DNA of 64,000 bases from Pseudarcicella hirudinis (GTDB taxonomy: Bacteria > Bacteroidota > Bacteroidia > Cytophagales > Spirosomataceae). This document shows, piece after piece, positions 8,320 to 16,727 of the stretch (the stretch's first letter is position 1; each line of letters begins with the position of its first letter). The stretch is from the NCBI RefSeq assembly GCF_900115665.1, contig NZ_FOXH01000004.1, positions 137,257 to 201,256 of the forward strand, in the 5' to 3' direction. The translations under genes were made by a program, and so were the position numbers. Under the pieces are notes generated by a model, which worked only from the letters and a program-made list of their open reading frames with translations, was not told where the DNA came from and ran no database searches.

Positions 8320-10224
8320 ATGAAAACACACAGGAAAAATCATTCAATCTGTATTCTTCTTATTGGCTTTTTATTGCTGATCCCTTTTACCGGAAAAACA
8401 CAAGCTCTGAAAATCCAGCACGATTTGATTGTTGCCAAAGACGGCAGCGGGGATTTCAGATACATTCAGGATGCTATTGATGCCATTCGGGTTTTTCTGC
8501 CAAATCATATTACAATCCGTATAAAGAAAGGCCTCTATAAAGAAAAGGTCTCCATTCCCAGCACAATCAGTAATATCACACTTTTGGGTGAAGACAGTAC
8601 AATTATCAGTTATGATGATTTTTCAGGCAAAGGCAAAATGGAAACCTTTGATTCCTACACCTTAAAAGTGATGGGAAACGACATTATTCTGGAAAATCTG
8701 ATTGTAGAAAATACTGCTGGAAGAGTCGGACAGGCTGTTGCATTACATATTGAAGGAGATCGCTGCTCTATCAAAAGGTGTAGATTTCTTGGAAACCAGG
8801 ATACTATTTTTGCTTCCGGAGATAATTCCAGGCAATATTTTACAAATTGTTATATCGAAGGAACGGTTGACTTTATTTTCGGATCGGCAACGGCTTTGTT
8901 TGAAAACTGTATCATTCACAGCAAATTTAATGGATTTGTTACGGCTGCCTCCACGCCTGCCTGGGTCAATTACGGTTATGTTTTCAAAAATTGTAAACTA
9001 ACTGCTGCCGCCGATGTTAACAAAGTTTATTTAGGCCGACCCTGGAGAAGTAATGCGAAAACAGTCTTTATCAACTGCGAATTAGGAAGGCATATTCTTG
9101 CGGAAGGCTGGGACAATTGGTCTAACAAAGAGAATGAAAAAAGTACTTTTTTTGCAGAATATCATAATTCGGGAGAAGGTGCAAAGGTTGATTCAAGAGC
9201 AAAATGGTCACATCAGCTTTCTGATAATGAATCTCTTACCTATACCAAAGAGCTTATTTTTGCAGGAAACCCGAAACCAGCACTCAATCAATTCTGGGTC
9301 AATCCTTCCAGTCTGGGAATTACCGGAAAAACAGACACATCTTACAGTAATTACAGTGCCTATCAAAACACTAAGAAATCGCATCCAATTACTGAAATAG
9401 TACCGGAAAAAAGTCTGAAAACAGTTACAGAACAAAAAGCTTTAACCTATGGAAAAATCGGAAACAGGGGCTTACTTACTGATGTATTTTCACCGGTAAC
9501 AGCCCGTTCCAAAAACCTGCCTGCTATCATGATAGTACATGGTGGTGGCTGGAGAACCGGCAACAGAACACAACACCATCAGCTTGCCAGAAGGCTTGCA
9601 GAATCAGGTTATGTGTGTTTTACTCCGGAATACAGACTTTCAACGGAAGCCCTTTATCCTGCAGCTGTTTATGATTTAAAAACGGCGGTCCGATGGATCA
9701 GAGCCAACGCCTCATCATTTAATATTGATACCACTAAAATCGCTGTTTTAGGATTTTCTGCCGGCGGAGAATTGGCAGCTTTTATAGGTGTTACTTCAAA
9801 CAATCCTGTTTTTGAAGGAAAAAACGGCCATTTGAACCATTCAAGTGAGGTTCAGGCTGTTATTGATATTGATGGAATTGTCTCCTTTGTTCATCCTGAA
9901 TCAGGAGAAGGGGATGACAGCAAAGGGATCTCTGCTGCAACTTATTGGTTCGGCTATTCTAAAAAGGACAATCCGACACTTTGGAATGAAGCCTCATCGC
10001 TGTCCTATGTCGGAGAAAAAACACCACCTACGCTATTTTTAAACAGTTCTGTTGAGAGAATGCATGCAGGAAGAGAGGATTTCAGGAAAGTATTGGATCA
10101 GTATCATATTTATTCTGAAGTTCATACTTTTCCGGATGCTCCGCATTCTTTCTGTCTTTTTAATCCCTGGTTTGAGCCAACGGTACAATACATTTCAGCA
10201 TTTTTAAAGAAAACCTTAAAGTGA
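8320..10224 (+). CDS. Two-domain secreted pectin methylesterase / carbohydrate esterase
   Basis: The 634-residue product has a signal peptide (about 1-29) followed by a CE8 pectin methylesterase domain (about 35-325). This right-handed beta-helix family carries the motifs GNQDTIF (Asp161), GTVDFIFG (Asp184, the expected nucleophile) and LGRPWR (Arg240), all intact. After a linker (about 330-385) comes an alpha/beta-hydrolase esterase domain with the oxyanion motif HGGGW (407-411), nucleophile Ser480 in GFSAGG and His609 in APHSF. The likely role is removal of methyl and acyl esters from pectin outside the inner membrane, joining two de-esterification steps. No SusC/SusD, lyase or pectin regulator is nearby, so it is outside any visible utilisation locus. 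Second-domain substrate is inferred. Confidence 0.88.
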   Translation: MKTHRKNHSICILLIGFLLLIPFTGKTQALKIQHDLIVAKDGSGDFRYIQDAIDAIRVFLPNHITIRIKKGLYKEKVSIPSTISNITLLGEDSTIISYDDFSGKGKMETFDSYTLKVMGNDIILENLIVENTAGRVGQAVALHIEGDRCSIKRCRFLGNQDTIFASGDNSRQYFTNCYIEGTVDFIFGSATALFENCIIHSKFNGFVTAASTPAWVNYGYVFKNCKLTAAADVNKVYLGRPWRSNAKTVFINCELGRHILAEGWDNWSNKENEKSTFFAEYHNSGEGAKVDSRAKWSHQLSDNESLTYTKELIFAGNPKPALNQFWVNPSSLGITGKTDTSYSNYSAYQNTKKSHPITEIVPEKSLKTVTEQKALTYGKIGNRGLLTDVFSPVTARSKNLPAIMIVHGGGWRTGNRTQHHQLARRLAESGYVCFTPEYRLSTEALYPAAVYDLKTAVRWIRANASSFNIDTTKIAVLGFSAGGELAAFIGVTSNNPVFEGKNGHLNHSSEVQAVIDIDGIVSFVHPESGEGDDSKGISAATYWFGYSKKDNPTLWNEASSLSYVGEKTPPTLFLNSSVERMHAGREDFRKVLDQYHIYSEVHTFPDAPHSFCLFNPWFEPTVQYISAFLKKTLK

Positions 10225-10311
10225 AAATAAATCTCCAATTAAAAAACTTTCTGATAAAAAGGTTTCGAGACCTATGGTTTTGAAGTTTCCTAAAACATTA
10301 TGCATTGGCAG

Positions 10312-10336
10312 AAGACTGAGTTCCCTCAGTCTTTTT
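10312..10336 (+). terminator. Terminator downstream of the pectin esterase gene
   Basis: A 9-bp stem AAGACTGAG/CTCAGTCTT with a TTCC loop is followed by a short T-run. It lies about 90 bp after the stop codon. Confidence 0.7.
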
Positions 10337-10598
10337 GCTGTTTTCAGGATTATTAACTTAAATGCCAAGCTTCGTCACTAAGTGCTACCGGTGCATATTA
10401 TCCGATTTAAGCATAGCTTTTCGTATCACTATGGAAAGGTCTTTTTCCATAGAAATCCAATCAACCTGCAAGAAGGCCTCTTAATTAGCAAAAAAGACAT
10501 TTTTGTTAACAAAAAAGGCGTTTATTATCAACGAATTAAGTTTGTTATCTCTCAGGTATTAATATTGTCATGCAGGCTTTCGACACACCCTATTAAAC

Positions 10599-10817
10599 TT
10601 ATCTACACATAATCAAAACGCAATAAATATGTTCAAGTTTTACTATCTGGTCAGATCCTGTTTTCATTTTTTCACTCTTTTCTTTTACTTCAAAAAACAC
10701 CCAATCCGGCCTTTCAATTAAATCTGTCGTGATGACGTTGGTTGGCACACTGACGCTACTTTTCTGGGCTAAAATAGAGGAAACTACATCTAAAGCTAAG
10801 AAATAAGGGAAATTCAT
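10599..10817 (-). CDS. Uncertain small open frame, possible gene remnant
   Basis: This 72-codon frame has a mixed, protein-like composition, and its reading frame stays open for eleven codons upstream of the ATG before a stop. I recognise no family, promoter or operon partner. It may be a remnant of a decayed gene or chance. It lies in a gap that is unusually long for this window. Confidence 0.2.
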   Translation of the reverse strand: MNFPYFLALDVVSSILAQKSSVSVPTNVITTDLIERPDWVFFEVKEKSEKMKTGSDQIVKLEHIYCVLIMCR

Positions 10818-10993
10818 TCCGATTTCTGCCGGAAGAGATATGTATATTCTTCAAATCATCAACTCTCATACTTTTCACCTGACAAGGTCACAGCTAAGTT
10901 ATGTTAATCTCATGATTTCAACAGAAAAGGGGATAAAATCAGTCGTGATGAATAATAAAGTATCAATAAAACATCATTTTAAATTTAAATTCT

Positions 10994-12682
10994 ATGGAAA
11001 GAAAAGAATTTTTATCCCTTTTAAGGATCAGTGCAGCGGCCGTTATTTTAGATAACAGCATAATTTCCTGCTCACCATCAATTGACAATAAACCTTTAAT
11101 GCCCAGCAGCATGTCAGCAAATCTGACAGCACCATCAGACTTATTACAAAATGTACTTAAACAGTTATAGACAAGTGATAAAAATAAGGAGAATATCACA
11201 TATGCTTTGAGTACAAATAATTCTTTAATTGATACCTGGTTAATCCAATCTAAACCAAATAATACCACATCTGCTCTTTTAGATGGAATTAAGCAAAAAT
11301 TAAATACTCTCGTTCTTAATAAACCGTCATCTCCTCATTATATAGATATTCTGCACCTTGCTAATGATAAATCTGATGATGCCTTTCAAAGTCAGTTGAC
11401 TGATGTTATCATCAAAATCGCCGGAGTAGCAACGAATAAGGTTATAATCAGATATTTGGAAGGTAATGTCGGAGGAACACCTCCGGAAAAAAGCTTTACT
11501 TTTATTGACGGATTAAAAGCTAAGTATCAGGGTAAATCTTTAACAAATGTAACAGTTTATGCCGCTACATTTAATTATCCCTGGACAAACAATAATAACT
11601 ATCAGTATACATTACCAGGATCATGGAATCATGCAAAAATATTTGCGATAGATGGTATAACCTGCTTTACCGGAGGCCAGAACTACTGGGATGATTACCT
11701 TCCGCCCAGCAACCCACCGTATGATATTTCAATGAGAGTAAATGGGGATGCTGTCAAATTGGGGCATTTATATGCTAATTTTTTATGGGATTATGTGGCT
11801 CATCCTACCACTACATCTACTTCACATAAGGCCTTAACATTAGGGGCAAAAGATTATGACACCAGTTTGCCGGTTCCCTTTTCTTCGCAAAGCTTCCCAA
11901 CCCCAACTCAACCTGAACAGGTGCCAATACTTGCAGTTGGTAATCTGGGTATCTGGGGAGAGGAAGGACGATTTATTGCGGAAGAACTCGCTTATTCACT
12001 GGCAACCGAGCAACTTTCCCCAAAGAATACATATCCGGAATTGATGAATGCCAAAAACCCTCCGTTATGGTATCCATTTTCTAAATTTGATTCCGCACAA
12101 TCAAAAGCAATGCAGGCAAGTACGACAGCAAGACATTTGTTATTACAACAAGTTCAGCAAAATGGCCATTTACGTATTTCACAGCAAAAAATCGCTGATA
12201 CAGATTTAGTAACGACTACGAATATTGTTCTATGGCCGGGAGAATTTCTTGAAGCTACTGTTGCAGCAATGGCAGACAAAAAGGCGAAGGTAGATATTCT
12301 TCTTTCACATCATATGGATAGTTACTCAGATGGCTATTCAGATGATATGGGAGGGCAGGCATTGGGTGGTGTTTTTGTTGATATGGTAGCTAAAAAAATG
12401 GGAACCTCCGTGAAAGAAGCTGTATTGTATGTCAGGAACTATCTTAGCATAAAGCAAATTCCTGTTGGGAGTTATAATCATGCTAAGGTTTGGATTGTAG
12501 ACGACAGCGTATTCTGTGTTGGTTCTGATAATATCTATCCCGCCTATCTGCAAGAATTTAGTTATATTGTCGGGAGTACCGAAAAAACACAGGCGTTTAT
12601 TCAGAATTACTGGAACTATATTTGGTCAATCGGGGAAAATGTCCCGATAAACAAAACACCTGGATCCGGGAATGATTTGTAA
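10994..12682 (+). pseudogene. Phospholipase D-superfamily lipoprotein gene interrupted by an in-frame TAG
   Basis: From the ATG at 10994 the frame encodes 58 residues with a lipoprotein signal (hydrophobic stretch ending IISCS, acceptor Cys26). It hits TAG at 11168-11170, then stays open in the same frame for 503 more codons. The downstream part holds both PLD catalytic motifs, HAKIFAID (11630-11653) and HAKVWIVD (12479-12502), each a complete HxKx4D. The only start-like codon just after the stop is TTG at 11207, and using it would lose the export signal. The simplest reading is one substitution (for example CAG to TAG) in a once-intact gene of about 562 codons for a membrane-anchored phosphodiesterase-like enzyme. 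Sequencing error, readthrough or reinitiation at TTG remain possible. Confidence 0.8.
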
Positions 12683-12709
12683 AGCAATTACTTGAATTCA
12701 ACGAAGATC

Positions 12710-12737
12710 AAAAGCCAGTCCATGTGGACCGGCTTTT
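12710..12737 (+). terminator. Terminator after the PLD gene
   Basis: AAAAGCCAGTCC pairs with GGACCGGCTTTT (one mismatch) around ATGT. It sits between the PLD gene and the convergent glycerate kinase gene. Confidence 0.75.
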
Positions 12738-12767
12738 GCTTTACAGCTTTTTCAACCATGTTTACAT

Positions 12768-13904
12768 TTATCTAACCATTTGTTGCATAAACTTCCCTAA
12801 CAACACCCCCTGATTTTCAACCAATTGTGGCGTATTAATCAGTGCAGATTCTAACGTCATCGGCTCATTGAGAACAGACATGGCCAGTAACACTGCATGC
12901 TGGTCAATAATATGTTCCACATCCTGCAAGGTACCACATATCAAAATAGCAGGCACATCCGCATTTTCGGCGATCGATAACAACTGAGCAATCAATTTCC
13001 CTCCCCAGGTCTGGCTATCTATTTTCCCTTCTCCGGTAATAAGAAAATCTATGTTTGCCATTCTTTCAACTACCTGATTTACTGAAATGATCCAATCTGC
13101 TGCTGAGATTATTCCGGCATTCAGGAGACAGGCTAATCCTCCTCCGACACCCCCACCTGCTCCACTTCCCGGTAATTCCTGAGGATTTTGTCCTGTTTTC
13201 TGACTCAGAATCTGTGAAAAATGCCAGAGACCTTTATCTAAGGAAACAATCCCTTTTTCATCTGCACCTTTCTGTCTGGCAAAAACAAAAGCCGCTCCTT
13301 TCTCCCCATAAAAAGGATTTGTTACGTCTGTTGCAATGATAAAGTTGATTTTATCCAAACCTTCCCATGCATTCTCCGAACGGATTTCAGAAACGGCGTG
13401 CAGGTTTTTACCGACAGATTCTAATTTCAGTCCTTTTTCATCGAAAAACTCAAAACCCAGAGCCTCAGCGATTCCCATTCCCGCATCATTTGTGGCTGTT
13501 CCTCCAACCGTCAGGATAATTTCTTTCGCTCCTCTCCCGATGGCATCCCTGATAAGTTGTCCGGTTCCGAAACTCGTCGTTTCCAGACAATTCCGTTCTT
13601 CCGGTTTTAACAGCTCTATTCCGGAAGCCCTTGCCATCTCAATTACAGCAGTTTGACCTGATTCCAGCAATAGATATCCGGCATTAACCGGCCTGAAAAG
13701 CGGGTCCTGTACTTCTCTGTAAATAAATTCTCCGCCCAAAGCTGTATGAAGACTTTCAAGCGTACCTTCTCCACCATCCGCCAAAGGCAATAAAATACAA
13801 TTAGCTGACGGGAAACTTCGAAGAATCCCTTTTTTCAGATATTGACAAATATCGGTGGCAGATGCTGCATCCTTGAATTTATCAGGAGCAATGAGAATGT
13901 TCAT
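12768..13904 (-). CDS. Glycerate kinase (GarK/GlxK family)
   Basis: The 378-residue product has the family N-terminus (IAPDKFKDAASA), the acidic/glycine motif PLADGGEGT and the glycine-rich segment GSGAGGGVGGGLA. Together with its length these define the class II glycerate kinase family. It phosphorylates D-glycerate (2-phosphoglycerate in most family members), feeding glycolate, glyoxylate or sugar-acid breakdown into glycolysis. The protein is cytosolic. No tartronate semialdehyde reductase or hydroxypyruvate reductase gene is adjacent. The SDR gene upstream on the same strand is separated by a terminator, so co-transcription is unlikely. Confidence 0.92.
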   Translation of the reverse strand: MNILIAPDKFKDAASATDICQYLKKGILRSFPSANCILLPLADGGEGTLESLHTALGGEFIYREVQDPLFRPVNAGYLLLESGQTAVIEMARASGIELLKPEERNCLETTSFGTGQLIRDAIGRGAKEIILTVGGTATNDAGMGIAEALGFEFFDEKGLKLESVGKNLHAVSEIRSENAWEGLDKINFIIATDVTNPFYGEKGAAFVFARQKGADEKGIVSLDKGLWHFSQILSQKTGQNPQELPGSGAGGGVGGGLACLLNAGIISAADWIISVNQVVERMANIDFLITGEGKIDSQTWGGKLIAQLLSIAENADVPAILICGTLQDVEHIIDQHAVLLAMSVLNEPMTLESALINTPQLVENQGVLLGKFMQQMVR

Positions 13905-13982
13905 AGTTAAAATTTACTCAAAAAGATCAGGAATGTCAGCAAAATAGTCAGATATAATCAATTCCGCAAAACCTGAAAATAA

Positions 13983-14019
13983 AAAAGACTGGCAGATTTG
14001 ATAATACTGACAGTCTTTT
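13983..14019 (-). terminator. Terminator of the SDR gene
   Basis: On the minus strand AAAAGACTGTCAG pairs with CTGCCAGTCTTTT (one mismatch), followed by T residues, just after the SDR stop codon. Confidence 0.75.
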
Positions 14020-14023
14020 GTTT

Positions 14024-14740
14024 TTATTTACCGGGAGGTATTGTTGGCCTCACTTCTATCTTACTTGGCAAGGTTCTGGCAGGCATTTTGATTAAATCTG
14101 AAACAATTTGTCCGATATCCTCGGGTTGAATTTTCCAGGCATCTTTTTCTCCTGGTTCGTGATTGTTGAAATATGTAGCTACAGAACCCGGCATAATAGT
14201 AGTGACCTTAATACCCTCAGTCCTCAAATCCAGCATAATTGCCTGTGAAAAACCCACCAGACCAAATTTACTGGCATTGTAAGCCGCTCCTTTTTCAAAA
14301 AAGTTCGTTCCGGCCAGGCTTGAAATGGTAATAAAGTATCCTTTTGTTTCCTTCAATGCATTTAACGAAGCTTTCACACTAAAGAAAACGCCTGTAAGGT
14401 TAATATCAATGGTCTCTGTCCATTGTTCCGGTGTTAATTCCTGAATAGGGGCAAAATGACCTACTCCGGCATTAGCAATAAAGTAATCCAGTCTTCCCCA
14501 GGTCTGAAGTACTTTGGCAACTGTTTCTTCCTGAGAGGAAAGTACACGAACATCTGAAACAATTCCAAGGGCAAAACCTTCGTTGATTTTATTGAGCGCT
14601 TTTGCAGCTTCTTCAACCTGCTGAAGAGAGCGGCCTGTTATTGCAACTCTGATTCCTTCTTTAATCAGTACTTCTGCAATGCCATATCCAATTCCTTTAG
14701 AACCGCCCGTGATAAGGGCTGTTTTAATAATTTCTGTCAT
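14024..14740 (-). CDS. Short-chain dehydrogenase/reductase
   Basis: This 238-residue classical SDR has the cofactor motif TGGSKGIG (11-18), an NAG motif (IANAGVG), catalytic Ser in TISSLAG and the YxxxK pair in AAYNASK. All catalytic positions are intact. The sequence is closest in style to 3-oxoacyl reductase-like or sepiapterin-reductase-like SDRs, which use NADP(H), but the substrate cannot be assigned. It is a single-gene unit with its own terminator. Confidence 0.9.
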   Translation of the reverse strand: MTEIIKTALITGGSKGIGYGIAEVLIKEGIRVAITGRSLQQVEEAAKALNKINEGFALGIVSDVRVLSSQEETVAKVLQTWGRLDYFIANAGVGHFAPIQELTPEQWTETIDINLTGVFFSVKASLNALKETKGYFITISSLAGTNFFEKGAAYNASKFGLVGFSQAIMLDLRTEGIKVTTIMPGSVATYFNNHEPGEKDAWKIQPEDIGQIVSDLIKMPARTLPSKIEVRPTIPPGK

Positions 14741-14909
14741 TTTAAGGCTTTTTCGGTTGATTTATATTTTAAAACTGTCTCTGATTTACTGACAACAGCA
14801 ATTTAAATAAAATGGTTTGAGCCGGTTCCGCATTTATGCCCGCCGGCAAATTTATTAACTTTATTTCAGCTTCTTTACTCTTCTGAAAACTCAAAATTAT
14901 TTCTCAAAT

Positions 14910-15620
14910 ATGAAAACCCGGCTCATCATACTTGGTATTTTTCTTTCTCTGAGGGTCTTTTCACAACATACAGGGCAGCAATCTGAAACAATTAAGAAGA
15001 CTTTTTGTGCCGAAAATAACCTGGAGACCTTTCTCAAAACCCATGACAAAACCGGAACCACCGGCTTTTTTGATACGACAAATTACTGGCGGATTCAGAT
15101 GCATTTTGAAAGTATTGTAAAAGACAAAAGCAATCCTTTGGTTTATCACATTTTCGGTGCTTCCCGTCACCGGAAAACTGTTACAGCTTTTGAAGGAACT
15201 ATCAGAATCAAACACGTTTTTCCGGTAAATGACAAAAGATATCCTCCGGGGAAAATCTACGATATTGATGCAGAATATATTCTATCTGAAGATAGTACTA
15301 AAAAATTCAGTGGAAAATTTGAAGGTAAATCAGGCTTTCGCCTGCATCAGAACAGCCGGAATATCCTGTCTGATCTGGAAGAACGCATATTTGGCAACAG
15401 GTACTCTAATTTTACTTATAAAGGAATCTGGACAGCCTATAAATCCCGCAAAACTATCGTTTGCTGTTGGGGAAATGGCAGATTACCTGTACCTAAAAAA
15501 ATAGATATCGGAGACAAAGCATTCAGCATTGCGGATAAATACATTAAATATGGCTGGAAAAAAGATAACAAGGGAAATTATCTGGACAATCCTTCAGAGT
15601 GGTGGAAAAAACCTTTATGA
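14910..15620 (+). CDS. Secreted protein of unknown function
   Basis: The 236-residue product has a clean signal peptide (about 1-19, ending VFSQ). The mature part is mixed beta with many Lys and aromatic residues, Cys32 near the N-terminus and a Cys-Cys pair near residue 190. The segment after about residue 75 reads like an eight-stranded beta domain (alternating hydrophobic strands, EGTIRIKHVFPV). No enzyme motif is seen. It is flanked by unrelated genes, and a TAACTTTA box lies just upstream. Secretion is well supported; the role is unknown. Confidence 0.7.
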   Translation: MKTRLIILGIFLSLRVFSQHTGQQSETIKKTFCAENNLETFLKTHDKTGTTGFFDTTNYWRIQMHFESIVKDKSNPLVYHIFGASRHRKTVTAFEGTIRIKHVFPVNDKRYPPGKIYDIDAEYILSEDSTKKFSGKFEGKSGFRLHQNSRNILSDLEERIFGNRYSNFTYKGIWTAYKSRKTIVCCWGNGRLPVPKKIDIGDKAFSIADKYIKYGWKKDNKGNYLDNPSEWWKKPL

Positions 15621-15691
15621 TAAAACAGGATTAACTCCTTTGCCAGATAAAAATTTACTATTTTTAGTATCTCAATCTCCTTAATACCCTT

Positions 15692-16051
15692 ATGATTACA
15701 CAAGCATTTGCAGACGAATTTGCCCGGCATTGGGTTGCTTCATGGAACACTCATAACCTTGACAATATCCTGGAGCATTACAGCGAAGATTTCTCAATTG
15801 AAACGCCGATGGCCTTGAGACTTCTTCCCCAAACCGAAGGAAAACTGCAAGGAAAGGATGCCATCAGGGCTTACTGGAAAATAGGTCTGGAAAGAATCCC
15901 CGATCTGGAATTTGAACTGCTTGATCTGCTTCTTGGCATTAACGGGCTGACAATCTATTATTTCAACAAGGCTACCGGTAAAAAATCAGTAGAAATCATG
16001 TTTTTCAATGAACAGATGAAAGTCCATAAGGTTTTCGTTCATTATTCCTGA
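15692..16051 (+). CDS. SnoaL-like (NTF2-fold) protein
   Basis: The 119-residue product has the NTF2/SnoaL-like pattern: an N-terminal helix with FARHWVASWNTHNLDNILEHY, a short loop with a Pro, GKDAIRAYW, then a curved beta-sheet. Such proteins can be isomerases, cyclases or non-catalytic binding proteins. The family gives no firm function. The gene follows the secreted unknown protein by 71 bp and is convergent with a GNAT gene. Confidence 0.8.
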   Translation: MITQAFADEFARHWVASWNTHNLDNILEHYSEDFSIETPMALRLLPQTEGKLQGKDAIRAYWKIGLERIPDLEFELLDLLLGINGLTIYYFNKATGKKSVEIMFFNEQMKVHKVFVHYS

Positions 16052-16057
16052 AAGCCG

Positions 16058-16087
16058 GGAGGCAGTTTAAGAACATACTCTGCCTCC
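16058..16087. terminator. Hairpin between SnoaL-like and GNAT genes
   Basis: GGAGGCAG pairs with CTGCCTCC across a 14-base loop in the 41-bp convergent gap. No strong T-run follows, so the call is tentative. Confidence 0.45.
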
Positions 16088-16092
16088 TGACA

Positions 16093-16602
16093 CTATTTAT
16101 CCTCAAGTATCAGCTGCATAAAAACTAAATCAAGCCATCTGTCAAACTTATAAGCAGCTTCTCTGATTCTGCCTGTTTCAACAAAGCCAAACTGTTTGTG
16201 AAAGTCAATACTTCCGGCATTTTCAGCATCAATTCCAGCAATCATTGTGTGAAGTCCATCCGATTTGGCTCTGGAAATAAGCTCTTTCATCAACAATTTC
16301 CCTATTCCACCACCACGACAAGTTCCGGAAATATAAATAGAATGTTCTACACTGAATCTATATCCGATCTTCGGACGAAATATTCCGTAACTTCCGAAAC
16401 CTACCGTTTTGCCGTCTTTTTCAGCAACAATTACGGGCATATTTTCCTGTTTTCTTTGCTGAAACCAGGCCAATTGTGCTTCATGAGAGCGAACATCATA
16501 ATCATAAATTGCCGTAGTATTCAGTATTGCCTCATTTACAATTTCCAGAATATCTGCAATATCCGCCTCTGCAGCATCTCTCAACAGTATTTTATCAATC
16601 AT
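16093..16602 (-). CDS. GNAT N-acetyltransferase, phosphinothricin-acetyltransferase-like
   Basis: The 169-residue product carries the acetyl-CoA binding motif RGGGIGKLLMKELI (Gly-Ile-Gly form) and the subfamily traits of Pat/Bar/YncA proteins: IVNEAILNTTAIYDY near the N-terminus, EHSIYI before motif A, and GIDAENAGSIDFHKQFGFVE after it. Members acetylate small amines such as phosphinothricin, methionine sulfone or sulfoximine. The natural substrate here is unknown. It is cytosolic and monocistronic. Confidence 0.88.
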   Translation of the reverse strand: MIDKILLRDAAEADIADILEIVNEAILNTTAIYDYDVRSHEAQLAWFQQRKQENMPVIVAEKDGKTVGFGSYGIFRPKIGYRFSVEHSIYISGTCRGGGIGKLLMKELISRAKSDGLHTMIAGIDAENAGSIDFHKQFGFVETGRIREAAYKFDRWLDLVFMQLILEDK

Positions 16603-16727
16603 TATTCAATCAATTATGCTTAAATCAAAAGCCTAAATTAACAAAGGAATATGGTTTTATGAAATCCCGGTCATTATCACCGGGGCTGTACTTAACTCTG
16701 GTAAATTGTTTTACCCTAAACATTGTA

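Larger units (their letters stand above)
10225..10993. other. Gene-poor 769-bp gap with several palindromes
   Basis: No confident gene was found. It contains a terminator (10312-10336), a hairpin CTATGGAAA/TTTCCATAG (10429-10452) and the 16-bp palindrome TTTTTGTTAACAAAAA (10500-10515). It also holds a weak minus-strand open frame (10599-10817) described separately. Plus-strand frames at 10382-10612 and 10840-11055 have no coding character. Confidence 0.5.

Noticed and set aside
10382-10612. Plus-strand 76-codon frame in the gene-poor gap
   Set aside because: It spans the hairpin and the 16-bp palindrome and has no coding signature.
10840-11055. Plus-strand 71-codon frame overlapping the PLD start
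   Set aside because: It overlaps the lipoprotein signal of the PLD gene in another frame, which is much better supported.
11207-12682. PLD gene starting at TTG 11207 as a normal intact gene
   Set aside because: The upstream in-frame segment encodes a convincing lipoprotein signal, so the TTG start is less likely than an interrupted longer gene.
15229-15504. Plus-strand frame inside the secreted unknown gene
   Set aside because: It is an alternative frame within a gene that has a clear signal peptide and start.
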